From Bacteroidota bacterium (GTDB taxonomy: Bacteria; Bacteroidota; JABWAT01): a DNA stretch of 64,000 bases. The notes below the pieces were generated by a model. It ran no database searches, was not told where the DNA came from, and worked only from the letters and a program-made list of their open reading frames with translations. The DNA is taken from the NCBI GenBank assembly GCA_013360915.1, contig JABWAT010000001.1:379259-443258 (forward strand), given 5' to 3'. The translations under genes and the position numbers were made by a program. Each line of letters starts with the position of its first letter. Position 1 is the stretch's first letter. Positions 45,156-53,605 of the stretch are shown here, in pieces.

Positions 45156-46157
45156 TCAGGCAGACTCAACCGGACCGGTGGTTCTGTGCGCCTGATCAAA
45201 AAGGAAACAACCGGCTCCGGCCAGGGTGGAAAAGCCAAGATTGAGCAGGTGAACCAGGGTTGCAAAGCTGACGGCCTCGGCCTGATTCACCCCGAAAATC
45301 TGAATGAGAGCCATGCTGCAGAACCAATGATAGGTACCGGTTCCACCCGGTGATGGAATCACCATTCCGATCGCAGCTATGGCCATAACAGCCATTCCTG
45401 CAGGGAATCCCAGATTGGCCGATTGCTGAAAGGGAAATGCAAACATCGGCAACCAGGTTCCTGCAATGTAAAGAAGGAAAATCAACAGGGATGATACCAG
45501 AATGGCTGGTAAGAAATGACCATTCCGCAGGGCAGAAACACCCTCAAGAAACCTTCCGGAAAGGTCACCGATTTTTGCACTTAGTCTGCTGCCCAACCAT
45601 CTGGTAAACCAATGAATCAACACTTTCGATTTTTCAACCGGGAGCAAGGTGAGAACCAGCAGCATTCCGACCAGCGAGACAGTTAACACGCCGGCTCCGA
45701 CACCCAGACCGGGAAAATGGCGGTCAATGTCCTCGGAAAACCACAGCATGGAAAGACCAAACACGACAAGAAGAATCAATGAATCGATCAGGCGCTCCAG
45801 AACAACTGTACCGAGTACATGAGTCTGGGACCGGTTGGTCATTCTTCCAAGATAAATGGCCTTGGCCAGTTCCCCGCCCCGGGGCAATGCATTATTGACT
45901 GCATACCCCACCATGGTGGAACTGAAATACGGATAGAGCCTATCCGATTCCGCATCGTGCCCGAAAAACAACCGCCACCGCCACGCCCGGACGTAATGAC
46001 TGAGAACCATCACCACAGTGGTGGGTACCAGCCACCACCAGTTAACCGAACTGAGGATATTGGTAATGGTGGATAAATCCATGCCATAAAAGGCCGCATA
46101 AAGCGTAACCGCTGAAATGAGGGCTCCCAGGAGGAGTTGAAACAGGCGGTTTTTCAT
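45156..46157 (-). CDS. Flippase-like domain integral membrane protein (UPF0104/AglD/YbhN family)
   Basis: 333 aa with about eight TM helices and the family landmarks NNALPRGGELAKAIYLGRM and PSPGGTGTYHW. Related proteins include the lysylphosphatidylglycerol synthase TM domain and archaeal AglD; many are thought to move lipid-linked sugars or lipids. Directly abuts lolA (TGAATG) and precedes the acetyltransferase, so it probably serves glycan or lipid transport in the envelope. Exact substrate unknown. Confidence 0.85.
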   Translation of the reverse strand: MKNRLFQLLLGALISAVTLYAAFYGMDLSTITNILSSVNWWWLVPTTVVMVLSHYVRAWRWRLFFGHDAESDRLYPYFSSTMVGYAVNNALPRGGELAKAIYLGRMTNRSQTHVLGTVVLERLIDSLILLVVFGLSMLWFSEDIDRHFPGLGVGAGVLTVSLVGMLLVLTLLPVEKSKVLIHWFTRWLGSRLSAKIGDLSGRFLEGVSALRNGHFLPAILVSSLLIFLLYIAGTWLPMFAFPFQQSANLGFPAGMAVMAIAAIGMVIPSPGGTGTYHWFCSMALIQIFGVNQAEAVSFATLVHLLNLGFSTLAGAGCFLFDQAHRTTGPVESA

Positions 46158-46787
46158 TCAGCGGAGATCAATCACATCAACGCCTTTGGGCGGTGTAAAC
46201 TGAAACCACTGATCGGGCAGTCCGGAGTTGATCTGCAACTGCCTGAGGCGGTAAGTGGTGGTTGACCCGTTAATATCGGTCACTTCCACCTGACGAATAA
46301 ACCATTCCTTCTCATCTGCCCAAAGGGACATGGCCTGAATAAAATTGTCGGGATTTTTCGGAGTGAGGTTCAGCTTCCATGTCACCATGCCACCAATGGT
46401 TTCCCGGCCAACGACAGTCATGATAAAGTCCTTTGGGAATTCCAGAAAAAACCGGGAAGGAGACAATTCAGAGCTGGTTGGATCAAAATGATCAATGATC
46501 ACTTTCTCATTAAAAACCGAATAAGTCCAGGCAGTTTTTCCATCGGTCACCAGAATCTGTTCTTCGGTTTCAAGCCTGAGCTTATCCTGTTTCTTGACCG
46601 AGATCCGGCCGGTGAGTTTCTGGTTCAGCCGGGTAACCTTATAACTGACCATCTGGTCAAAGTCTGCAGACGCATCTTTGATGGAATCATAGGCTTTTCT
46701 GACTTTTTCGAGAACATCACTGGCATTCTGAGCCTGAAAGAAGGCCAGTACACCCGAGATCATTAAAGTGGTAAACATGGAAATCAT
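46158..46787 (-). CDS. lolA: Outer membrane lipoprotein carrier LolA
   Basis: 209 aa; signal peptide about 1-19 (MISGVLAFFQAQ), then the LolA beta-sandwich: FDQMVSYKVTRLNQKLTGRI, the Trp-containing GKTAWTYSVFNEKVII, SPSRFFL and IRQVEVTDINGSTTTY. Periplasmic chaperone that carries lipoproteins from LolCDE to the outer membrane. GGAA before ATG 46787. It follows ftsK by 12 nt; the ftsK-lolA pair is also neighbouring in Gammaproteobacteria. Confidence 0.9.
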   Translation of the reverse strand: MISMFTTLMISGVLAFFQAQNASDVLEKVRKAYDSIKDASADFDQMVSYKVTRLNQKLTGRISVKKQDKLRLETEEQILVTDGKTAWTYSVFNEKVIIDHFDPTSSELSPSRFFLEFPKDFIMTVVGRETIGGMVTWKLNLTPKNPDNFIQAMSLWADEKEWFIRQVEVTDINGSTTTYRLRQLQINSGLPDQWFQFTPPKGVDVIDLR

Positions 46788-46799
46788 CTGGCTTCCGCT

Positions 46800-49691
46800 T
46801 TATTTAATATTCAGAATATCGTTTAGAGTGTCGGGGTCATCAATCATCACCTGACGTGCTTTGGATCCATCGGGAGGTCCCACGATGCCCAGGATTTCGA
46901 GCTGGTCAATAATCCGTGCGGCCCGGGAATAACCGATTTTCAGTTTTCGCTGAAGCAGGGATGTGCTTCCCTGATTGTGCTGTACAATTACCTGTGCGGC
47001 TTCTTCAAGCATATCATCCCAATCATCCGTCTGTTCAATCTCCCCTTTTTTACCCGATGTCTTTCCGTTTTTATCGGGCGGAATGGGCAGGCGGTAGGCC
47101 GAGATGAAACCTGGCTGCCTGGCAATGTGCTCAATAATGGCCTCGCATTCCTCAGTTGAGACGAACGCATTCTGAATCCGTTCAGGTTTGGGAGATCCGC
47201 TGGGCAGGTAAAGCATATCACCATTCCCCAGCAACTGTTCGGCACCATTCATATCCAGAATGGTACGAGAATCAATTTTGCTGGTCACCTGATAGGCGAT
47301 CCGTGCCGGGAAATTGGCTTTGATAATACCGGTAATCACATCAACCGACGGTCGCTGAGTGGCCACCACCAGGTGAATACCCACTGCACGGGCCAGCTGA
47401 GCCAGGCGGGCAATGGGCTCCTCCACCTCTTTTCCCGATGTCATCATCAGGTCGGCCAACTCATCAATAATCACCACAATAAATGGCAATTTGGTGTAAG
47501 GATCCCCCGCATGTGATTTTATTTCACCCGATTCCACCTTCCGGTTAAAGTCCTTCAGGTGACGAACGCCGACTTTGGCAAGCAACGTGTACCGGTCATC
47601 CATTTCCCGTTCAACTGCCCGCAGCAAGGTCACGGCCTTTGACGTATCGGTCAGAATGGGTTCATCCAGCTCGGGAAGAACAGCCAGAAAGTGCTTTTCC
47701 AACCGGCGGTAAATGGAAAGCTCAATCTTTTTCGGATCAATCATCACAAACTTGATCGTGGCCGGATGAGCAAAATACAACAAGGAACAGATAATGGTAT
47801 TGATTCCGACCGATTTACCCGAACCCGTCGTTCCCGCAATCAGCAGGTGAGGGAGTTTGGCCAGGTCTTCCAGATAAATGCCATTATTGATCGTCCGGCC
47901 AAAGGCAACCGGCAACAGCATGCCGTTCTCTGCCGCTTTCTGGAATTTTTCTGACTCAAGAATTTCCCGTAAGAAAACATGAACCGATTTTTTGTTGGGA
48001 ATTTCAACCCCGACCACCGGTTTTCCCGGGATGGGCGCCATGATGCGGATTCCACGTGCAGCCATGGCCAGCGCAATATCATCGGCCAGGGCGGTAATGC
48101 GACTCACCTTGATTCCCTCTGCCGGTTTTATTTCGAAAAGGGTCACCCGGGGGCCGACGGTCACCTCTGGTTTGCCATCAATCTGAATCCCATAGGTTGA
48201 AAGTTTGTGAACAAGCTTGCGGGCATTCTCTTCGAGTTCAAGCGGATCAATAACGTTGGTAACGGTATTCGGATTGATCTGCAGGAGATCGAGTCCGGGT
48301 TTCCGGTATCCGAATTTGAAAATCGGATCGCGGGGAAGTTCTGCTTTCTGTTCCTCTACCGTGGGTTTCAGAATCAGTTCGATTTCCTGTTCGCCATCCA
48401 CCGCAACCGGAATGGTTTGCACTGCACCGGGGTGAGACTCAGGTTCCGGCTCTCTGATTGGTTTGGGTTCTGATGAAAGGGGTGGCGGAACCGGGGGTTC
48501 AGAATGAACCGTTTCGGATCTGGTTACCGGCGGAGTTATCGTTTTTTCTGCGACAGGTTCTTCCCTTTTTTCGGGAGTGTGGGGAACCGAAGTTGTTTCC
48601 TTTTCGGGCTCCTTAACAAAGGCCCTGAAAAAGGTCAGACCTTGTTTTTCCTGAGAAGGAGATCCGGCGGGTGTCTCGGGACGAGAGTCCTCGGTGACCA
48701 CGGGTGCCGGACCGGATTCCATTGTTCCGGATTCCTCAGGTTTTTCAGATTCCGGTCCAACCGGGATAAAATTCTCGGCTTCGGTACGAAACTCATCGGT
48801 GTGAAGCACCACTTCGGGCGGGGCAACGGATTCTTCTCTGGGTGGAAGAATCTCTTCAAGCGGTATACCAATCGGTTTTGATGCCTTGCGAACGGTGGTG
48901 ACCGGTTTGGGTTCCTCCTGAATAACCGGCGGTGGTGGCGGGGCAGGCTGGGATCTGGTAACCGGTGGGTCCCATGGAGGTGACTGGTCTTCCTCCTCAG
49001 TATCCTGTTCCGTTTCATCAGCGACAGGTTCATCCTGTTTCACAACGATTTTTGATTTCGAAGTCAGCCACCCCTGTATGCGTGAAGCGGTTGCCTTCAG
49101 ATCCAGATCAATAAAAAGGACGACCAGGATAAACAAACCAGTCAGAATTAGCAATGTTCCGCCGATTCCGCCCAGAATGGTATAGATCATTGAGGCGATG
49201 AAAATACCCGCCAGCCCCGACCAGGCATTTCCCAGCAGAGAATAATCGGACAGAATCGACAGAAAACCGAAAGCTGTGGAAAGGCCCAGAGAAAACAACA
49301 AGCCATAGATGGTGAAATAAACGGGCTTCGAAAGTCCGTGATGCCTTAGCATCACCCAGCCCCAGACCATAACCAGTAAACAGGGAATCAGAACCGGATA
49401 GCCCAGCAGATTGAAAATGAGGTGGTGAGAGAGGAACGCACCGATCACACCAAGCCAGTTGCCAATGAGGGAGGCAGGCGGCTGGTCAGGTGAAAAATAA
49501 TCCCCGGGTCGCATGGTCGTGATGATGGAATAATCAGCTTCCTTGCTTGACAGTACCGAGAGAACCATGATGAGCCCGAAGACCATCAGGATTAATCCGG
49601 CAATTTCAATTTTTCTTTCCGGACTGATTTTCCGGTTACCCCCAGATTCAGGGGCAGGAGAGGAAGGTGTTTTTTCCTTTTTTTTCGCCAT
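46800..49691 (-). CDS. ftsK: DNA translocase FtsK/SpoIIIE
   Basis: 963 aa. Four TM helices in residues 31-193, a Pro/Glu-rich linker (about 215-455) with two PPVTRS repeats (242-247 and 387-392), the alpha and beta motor domains with Walker A GTTGSGKS (620-627) and Walker B VVIIDELADLMM, and a C-terminal gamma winged-helix (SLLQRKLKIGYSRAARIIDQL) that reads orienting sequences. It moves chromosomal DNA at the division septum. ATG 49691 overlaps the comB stop by 1 nt (TGATG). Confidence 0.95.
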   Translation of the reverse strand: MAKKKEKTPSSPAPESGGNRKISPERKIEIAGLILMVFGLIMVLSVLSSKEADYSIITTMRPGDYFSPDQPPASLIGNWLGVIGAFLSHHLIFNLLGYPVLIPCLLVMVWGWVMLRHHGLSKPVYFTIYGLLFSLGLSTAFGFLSILSDYSLLGNAWSGLAGIFIASMIYTILGGIGGTLLILTGLFILVVLFIDLDLKATASRIQGWLTSKSKIVVKQDEPVADETEQDTEEEDQSPPWDPPVTRSQPAPPPPPVIQEEPKPVTTVRKASKPIGIPLEEILPPREESVAPPEVVLHTDEFRTEAENFIPVGPESEKPEESGTMESGPAPVVTEDSRPETPAGSPSQEKQGLTFFRAFVKEPEKETTSVPHTPEKREEPVAEKTITPPVTRSETVHSEPPVPPPLSSEPKPIREPEPESHPGAVQTIPVAVDGEQEIELILKPTVEEQKAELPRDPIFKFGYRKPGLDLLQINPNTVTNVIDPLELEENARKLVHKLSTYGIQIDGKPEVTVGPRVTLFEIKPAEGIKVSRITALADDIALAMAARGIRIMAPIPGKPVVGVEIPNKKSVHVFLREILESEKFQKAAENGMLLPVAFGRTINNGIYLEDLAKLPHLLIAGTTGSGKSVGINTIICSLLYFAHPATIKFVMIDPKKIELSIYRRLEKHFLAVLPELDEPILTDTSKAVTLLRAVEREMDDRYTLLAKVGVRHLKDFNRKVESGEIKSHAGDPYTKLPFIVVIIDELADLMMTSGKEVEEPIARLAQLARAVGIHLVVATQRPSVDVITGIIKANFPARIAYQVTSKIDSRTILDMNGAEQLLGNGDMLYLPSGSPKPERIQNAFVSTEECEAIIEHIARQPGFISAYRLPIPPDKNGKTSGKKGEIEQTDDWDDMLEEAAQVIVQHNQGSTSLLQRKLKIGYSRAARIIDQLEILGIVGPPDGSKARQVMIDDPDTLNDILNIK

Positions 49692-50452
49692 CAGACCTGG
49701 GTCCTGCCGGTAGTCTCGGTTTGCATCCGTTTAATTTTGCTCGATTCGGCCAGCACGGGAACCACATCATACTTATCGATGTCGGTGCATAAATCGATAT
49801 CAGATTCGAAACCAAGAATCCTTAACGTATTGCCGTGGTCAGAATCACGAACTGCCCTCCGTAATTGATCCTTTTCCCTTTGCCAGGTGAACAGAGAGAC
49901 CTTGGCCGCATCGTTTAACTGAGGAGTCGGTGTGCCCTCTCCTTCCGTGAGACGATCGATGAGAGCGCCGGCACAGAGGCTGTCTTCCAGACTGAAGTGA
50001 TGTTCCCTTCCCCCGCAGATGATGTACAACTGTGAGGGAGACACCGACTGAAGAACCGATGTAATGGCTCCCAGATTCAGGAAGCCGGTGATCAGGACCT
50101 TTTCTGCATGCCGGGCTTTAACGATGGCACCCGTTCCGTTGGTGGTGGCAAAAACAATCGACTTTCCCGACACTTTCTCTGCCGTGTATTCTCTTGGTGA
50201 GTTACCCAGATCAAAGCCTTGAATCCGCTTCCCACCGCGTTCACCACCCAGAAGAAACTGACCATCGAATAAGTTGGAGGCAATCTTCATTCCGTAGTCA
50301 ACCGAGGCAACCGGAATAATTTCCCGTGCACCATTCACAAGTGCCGTGCAGATGGTGGAAGAAGCCCTCAGGACATCAATCACACAGACCCATTGTCCCT
50401 TCAGGGTCGATTCATCCACCAGCCCCGAGTCGAAATAAACATCGATTTTCAT
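49691..50452 (-). CDS. comB: 2-phosphosulfolactate phosphatase family protein (ComB-like)
   Basis: 253 aa; CVIDVLRASSTICTAL, GGERGGKRIQGFDLGNSP and ATTNGTGA are hallmarks of the ComB family, whose studied member hydrolyses 2-phosphosulfolactate in coenzyme M synthesis. No other coenzyme M gene is nearby and many bacteria carry this gene without making coenzyme M, so the substrate here is uncertain. Between gcvT (9 nt) and ftsK (1-nt overlap). Confidence 0.85.
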   Translation of the reverse strand: MKIDVYFDSGLVDESTLKGQWVCVIDVLRASSTICTALVNGAREIIPVASVDYGMKIASNLFDGQFLLGGERGGKRIQGFDLGNSPREYTAEKVSGKSIVFATTNGTGAIVKARHAEKVLITGFLNLGAITSVLQSVSPSQLYIICGGREHHFSLEDSLCAGALIDRLTEGEGTPTPQLNDAAKVSLFTWQREKDQLRRAVRDSDHGNTLRILGFESDIDLCTDIDKYDVVPVLAESSKIKRMQTETTGRTQV

Positions 50453-50461
50453 CAGAATCTG

Positions 50462-51550
50462 TCAGGCCTTCCGGTAGAAAGGAAATTTCTGTACGGTACC
50501 CCATTGCGGCTGGTTCCGGATCATTATACCCACCACGGTTCCCTCTGCACAATACTCAGGTTTCAGATAGGCCATGGCAATTCCCTTTTCCAGTGAGGGG
50601 GAAAACGTTCCCGAGGTCACTTCTCCAATCACATCACCGTCCTGATTCACCACCTGATAGTGGCTTCGCGGAATGGCCTTTTCACGCAGGACAATGCCGG
50701 TCAGTTTTCGGGAAAGACCGTTGTTTTTTGCATCGAGAATGGCTTGCCGGCCGATAAAGTCGCCTTTATCCAGTTTGGTAATCCAACCAAGACCTGCTTC
50801 GAGCGGATGGGTGGTATCTGAAATATCATTGCCGTAAAGGGCATATCCCATTTCGGTACGAAGGGTGTCGCGGCAACCCAATCCGACTGGTTCCAGTCCG
50901 GAAGGCTTTCCTGCTTCGAGCAGGGTGTTCCAGACGGAAGCGGCATGCTGTGTATAAAAGTACAATTCAAATCCGGGTTCACCAGTATAACCGGTACGTG
51001 AAATATACATTTCCACACCAGCCAGTTTACCGATGGCAAAGCCGTAGTAAGGGATCTCTGCAAGGTTGACCGGGGTCAGTGCCTGCAGGATGGTTTCAGA
51101 AGCAGGCCCCTGAACTGCCAGCAGGGCGGTTTCATCCGATTCATCACGCAGGGAAACCGAAGAATCGGCATGGGATTTCATCCAGGCAAAGTCTTTGTCC
51201 TTGTTCGAGGCATTAACCACCACCATGTAGTATTCGGGAAGCCGGTAAATAATCATGTCATCGATGATTCCACCCTTTTCATTGCACATGGCTGTGTACT
51301 GTGCCTTGCCAACGGTGAGTTTGGTGACATCATTGGTGGAAATCCGGTTTAAAAAACCCTGGGCACCGGTGCCTTTGACTTCGATTTCACCCATGTGGCT
51401 CACATCGAACAAGCCAGCCTTTTGCCGGACCAGCTGATGTTCGTAAACAATGCCTCCTGCATACTGGACGGGCATATCCCATCCACCAAATTCAACCATC
51501 CGGGCACCTGCTTTCAGGTGCATTTCATGGAAAGGGGTTTTCTTTAACAT
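50462..51550 (-). CDS. gcvT: Aminomethyltransferase (glycine cleavage T protein)
   Basis: 362 aa, normal length. Transfers the methylene group from H protein to tetrahydrofolate. [22 protein letters not shown], GVGxxxTRD-like active region ([11 protein letters not shown]), [14 protein letters not shown] and [18 protein letters not shown] are family features. AGGAA before ATG 51550. gcvH and gcvP are not in the window. No glycine riboswitch is visible in the 27-nt gap upstream. Confidence 0.95.
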   Translation of the reverse strand: MLKKTPFHEMHLKAGARMVEFGGWDMPVQYAGGIVYEHQLVRQKAGLFDVSHMGEIEVKGTGAQGFLNRISTNDVTKLTVGKAQYTAMCNEKGGIIDDMIIYRLPEYYMVVVNASNKDKDFAWMKSHADSSVSLRDESDETALLAVQGPASETILQALTPVNLAEIPYYGFAIGKLAGVEMYISRTGYTGEPGFELYFYTQHAASVWNTLLEAGKPSGLEPVGLGCRDTLRTEMGYALYGNDISDTTHPLEAGLGWITKLDKGDFIGRQAILDAKNNGLSRKLTGIVLREKAIPRSHYQVVNQDGDVIGEVTSGTFSPSLEKGIAMAYLKPEYCAEGTVVGIMIRNQPQWGTVQKFPFYRKA

Positions 51551-51577
51551 GGTCTTTTTCCTGTATCTCTGGTCAGA

Positions 51578-52534
51578 TTATTTTTTTCTGGACACCGCGC
51601 GTCTGGCTGCATCGGCGATATCGGAAACCGCAAGACCAAACTGTGTCAGCAATTCATCGGGAAGGCCGGATTCGCCAAACCGGTCATTAACGGCCACGAT
51701 TTCCAACGGTAACGGCAGCCGGGTCGAAAGCACATGGGCAACCGCATCACCCAGTCCGATATTTTTCTGATGTTCTTCCACGGATACACCACATCCGGTT
51801 TTCGAAAAGGATGTCAGAATAGCCTCCTGGTCAAGAGGCTTGATCGTATGCATATTGATTACCTCGGCTTCAATGCCTTCCCGTGCAAGTAAGTCGGCTG
51901 CCTCCAGTGATTTCCAAACCATGATCCCACAGGCGACAATTGTCACCGAGTTACCTTCCCGCAGTTTAACCGCTTTTCCAATGCGGAAATCACGGGTCCG
52001 TTCGGTGAAATTGGGTTGGTTTGGTCGTCCGAACCGCAGATAAACAGGACCTTTGTGTTCCGCAACGGCCAGGGTGGCAGACCAGGTTTCGTTGGCATCA
52101 CAAGGCACAATCACCGTCATATTCGGCAAGGCACGCATCAGACCGATGTCTTCCAGGGCCTGATGGGTGGCGCCATCCTCACCCAGCGTCAATCCGGCAT
52201 GGGAAGCACAGATTTTTACATTCAGATTTGAATAGGCAACCGATTGCCTGATCTGGTCATAAACCCGACCTGTACTGAATTCAGCGAAGGTGGTGGTAAA
52301 CGGAATTTTTCCGCCGATGGCAAGTCCGGCAGCCGTACTGATCATATCGGCCTCGGCGATTCCCAGGGAAAAGAAGCGATCGGGGAATTCAGATGAAAAT
52401 TTTTCCAGTTTCAGGCTTCCGGTCAGATCTGCACAAAGCGCCACCACATCCGGTCGGGTTTTCCCAAGTTCAACCATGGCCTCACCAAACGCATTTCTGG
52501 TTGGTGTCTGATCATAAACTTTAAAAGACGGCAT
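51578..52534 (-). CDS. tkt: Transketolase, C-terminal subunit
   Basis: 318 aa from ATG 52534 ([20 protein letters not shown]). Pyrimidine-binding domain with [10 protein letters not shown], the [18 protein letters not shown] region holding the conserved Glu that activates thiamine diphosphate, and the C-terminal domain. The start overlaps the stop of the N-terminal half by 1 nt (TGATG), so both chains are made in equal amounts. A split transketolase is common in several bacterial and archaeal lineages. Confidence 0.95.
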   Translation of the reverse strand: MPSFKVYDQTPTRNAFGEAMVELGKTRPDVVALCADLTGSLKLEKFSSEFPDRFFSLGIAEADMISTAAGLAIGGKIPFTTTFAEFSTGRVYDQIRQSVAYSNLNVKICASHAGLTLGEDGATHQALEDIGLMRALPNMTVIVPCDANETWSATLAVAEHKGPVYLRFGRPNQPNFTERTRDFRIGKAVKLREGNSVTIVACGIMVWKSLEAADLLAREGIEAEVINMHTIKPLDQEAILTSFSKTGCGVSVEEHQKNIGLGDAVAHVLSTRLPLPLEIVAVNDRFGESGLPDELLTQFGLAVSDIADAARRAVSRKK

Positions 52535-53430
52535 CAGTTCATCCTCCCAAACCAATCAGATGGTACCACTCTGGCTGCAGGATCATCGTAATCCTTCCAG
52601 TCTGTGGAAGGCAGGTGATCGGTCAATGCGCGTTGTTCAAGTTCCTTCGTTGGTGGTGTTCCGTGCCATTTTGCAAGGTTTTCCATAAACGGAATTCCCT
52701 TGCTCATCACCGTATTGGCAATGATCACTGTGGGCTGTCCGCTTCCCCGGTTGGCTTTTGCCTTTCTGATGGCGGTCATAATTTCCTGATAAGAATGGCC
52801 GTCGATTTCGATAACATTCCAGCCAAAAGCCATCCACTTCTCAGGGAAAGGATCCAGTCGTTTAACTTTCTCGGTGTCCCCATCAATCTGGATCCGGTTA
52901 CGGTCGATAATGGCAATCAGGTTATCCACCTGTTGGTGAGGTCCATTCTGGGCTGCTTCCCATATCTGGCCCTCATTGCATTCTCCATCGCCCATCACCA
53001 CGTATACCCAATCGGTGCGCTTATTCAGTTTAAGGGCCATTGCCGCCCCAATAGCCACCGACAGCCCCTGACCCAGTGAACCAGAGGCCACCCTGATGCC
53101 AGGAAGTCCTTCCTGAGTGGCAGGATGTCCCTGCAACCGTGAATGAATACGCCTGAGGGTTCCTAATTCGGCAAGCGGAAAGTACCCCGCTCTGGCCAGT
53201 GAGGCATACCAGATGGGGGCAATATGTCCGTTGGAAAGAAAAAAGAGGTCCTGACCACTGTGATCAGGCCAGGATGCCGGGTTGTGCTTCATTGCATGAA
53301 AAAACAAGGTGGCGAAGATGTCGGCCATTCCAACCGAGCCACCGGGATGTCCCGATTCTGCATTGGTGATCATCCTGATACAATCCCGGCGAAGCTGCCG
53401 GGCAAGGGTTGCTAATTCCTGTTCGATCAT
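52534..53430 (-). CDS. tkt: Transketolase, N-terminal subunit
   Basis: 298 aa. Thiamine diphosphate-binding half: [44 protein letters not shown], and [14 protein letters not shown] followed by an Asn in DRNRIQIDG (metal-binding GDG-N motif). AAAGGA before ATG 53430. Acts with the next gene in the pentose phosphate pathway. Confidence 0.95.
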   Translation of the reverse strand: MIEQELATLARQLRRDCIRMITNAESGHPGGSVGMADIFATLFFHAMKHNPASWPDHSGQDLFFLSNGHIAPIWYASLARAGYFPLAELGTLRRIHSRLQGHPATQEGLPGIRVASGSLGQGLSVAIGAAMALKLNKRTDWVYVVMGDGECNEGQIWEAAQNGPHQQVDNLIAIIDRNRIQIDGDTEKVKRLDPFPEKWMAFGWNVIEIDGHSYQEIMTAIRKAKANRGSGQPTVIIANTVMSKGIPFMENLAKWHGTPPTKELEQRALTDHLPSTDWKDYDDPAARVVPSDWFGRMN

Positions 53431-53547
53431 TAAAATCCTTTTAAAAACAGACTATAAATTTACAGTATTTCCCACGCAGAACCAATCTTGAACCTATGGC
53501 TACGCTGAAAGACCTTCCGGCAGGATCAGCCCCCGGCCGTTATACAT

Positions 53548-53578
53548 AAAAAAAGCCAACCCGGACACCCGGGTTGGC
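53548..53578 (-). terminator. Rho-independent terminator after the S46 peptidase gene
   Basis: 10-bp stem GCCAACCCGG/CCGGGTTGGC (53555-53564, 53569-53578), loop ACAC, then seven T on the minus strand (53548-53554 as A on the plus strand). Lies 28 nt after the stop at 53606. Confidence 0.9.
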
Positions 53579-53605
53579 CCAGTTCAGATTCCAGCAATTC
53601 AGGAA

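Noticed and set aside
51551-51577. Glycine riboswitch before gcvT
   Set aside because: The upstream gap is only 27 nt, far too short.
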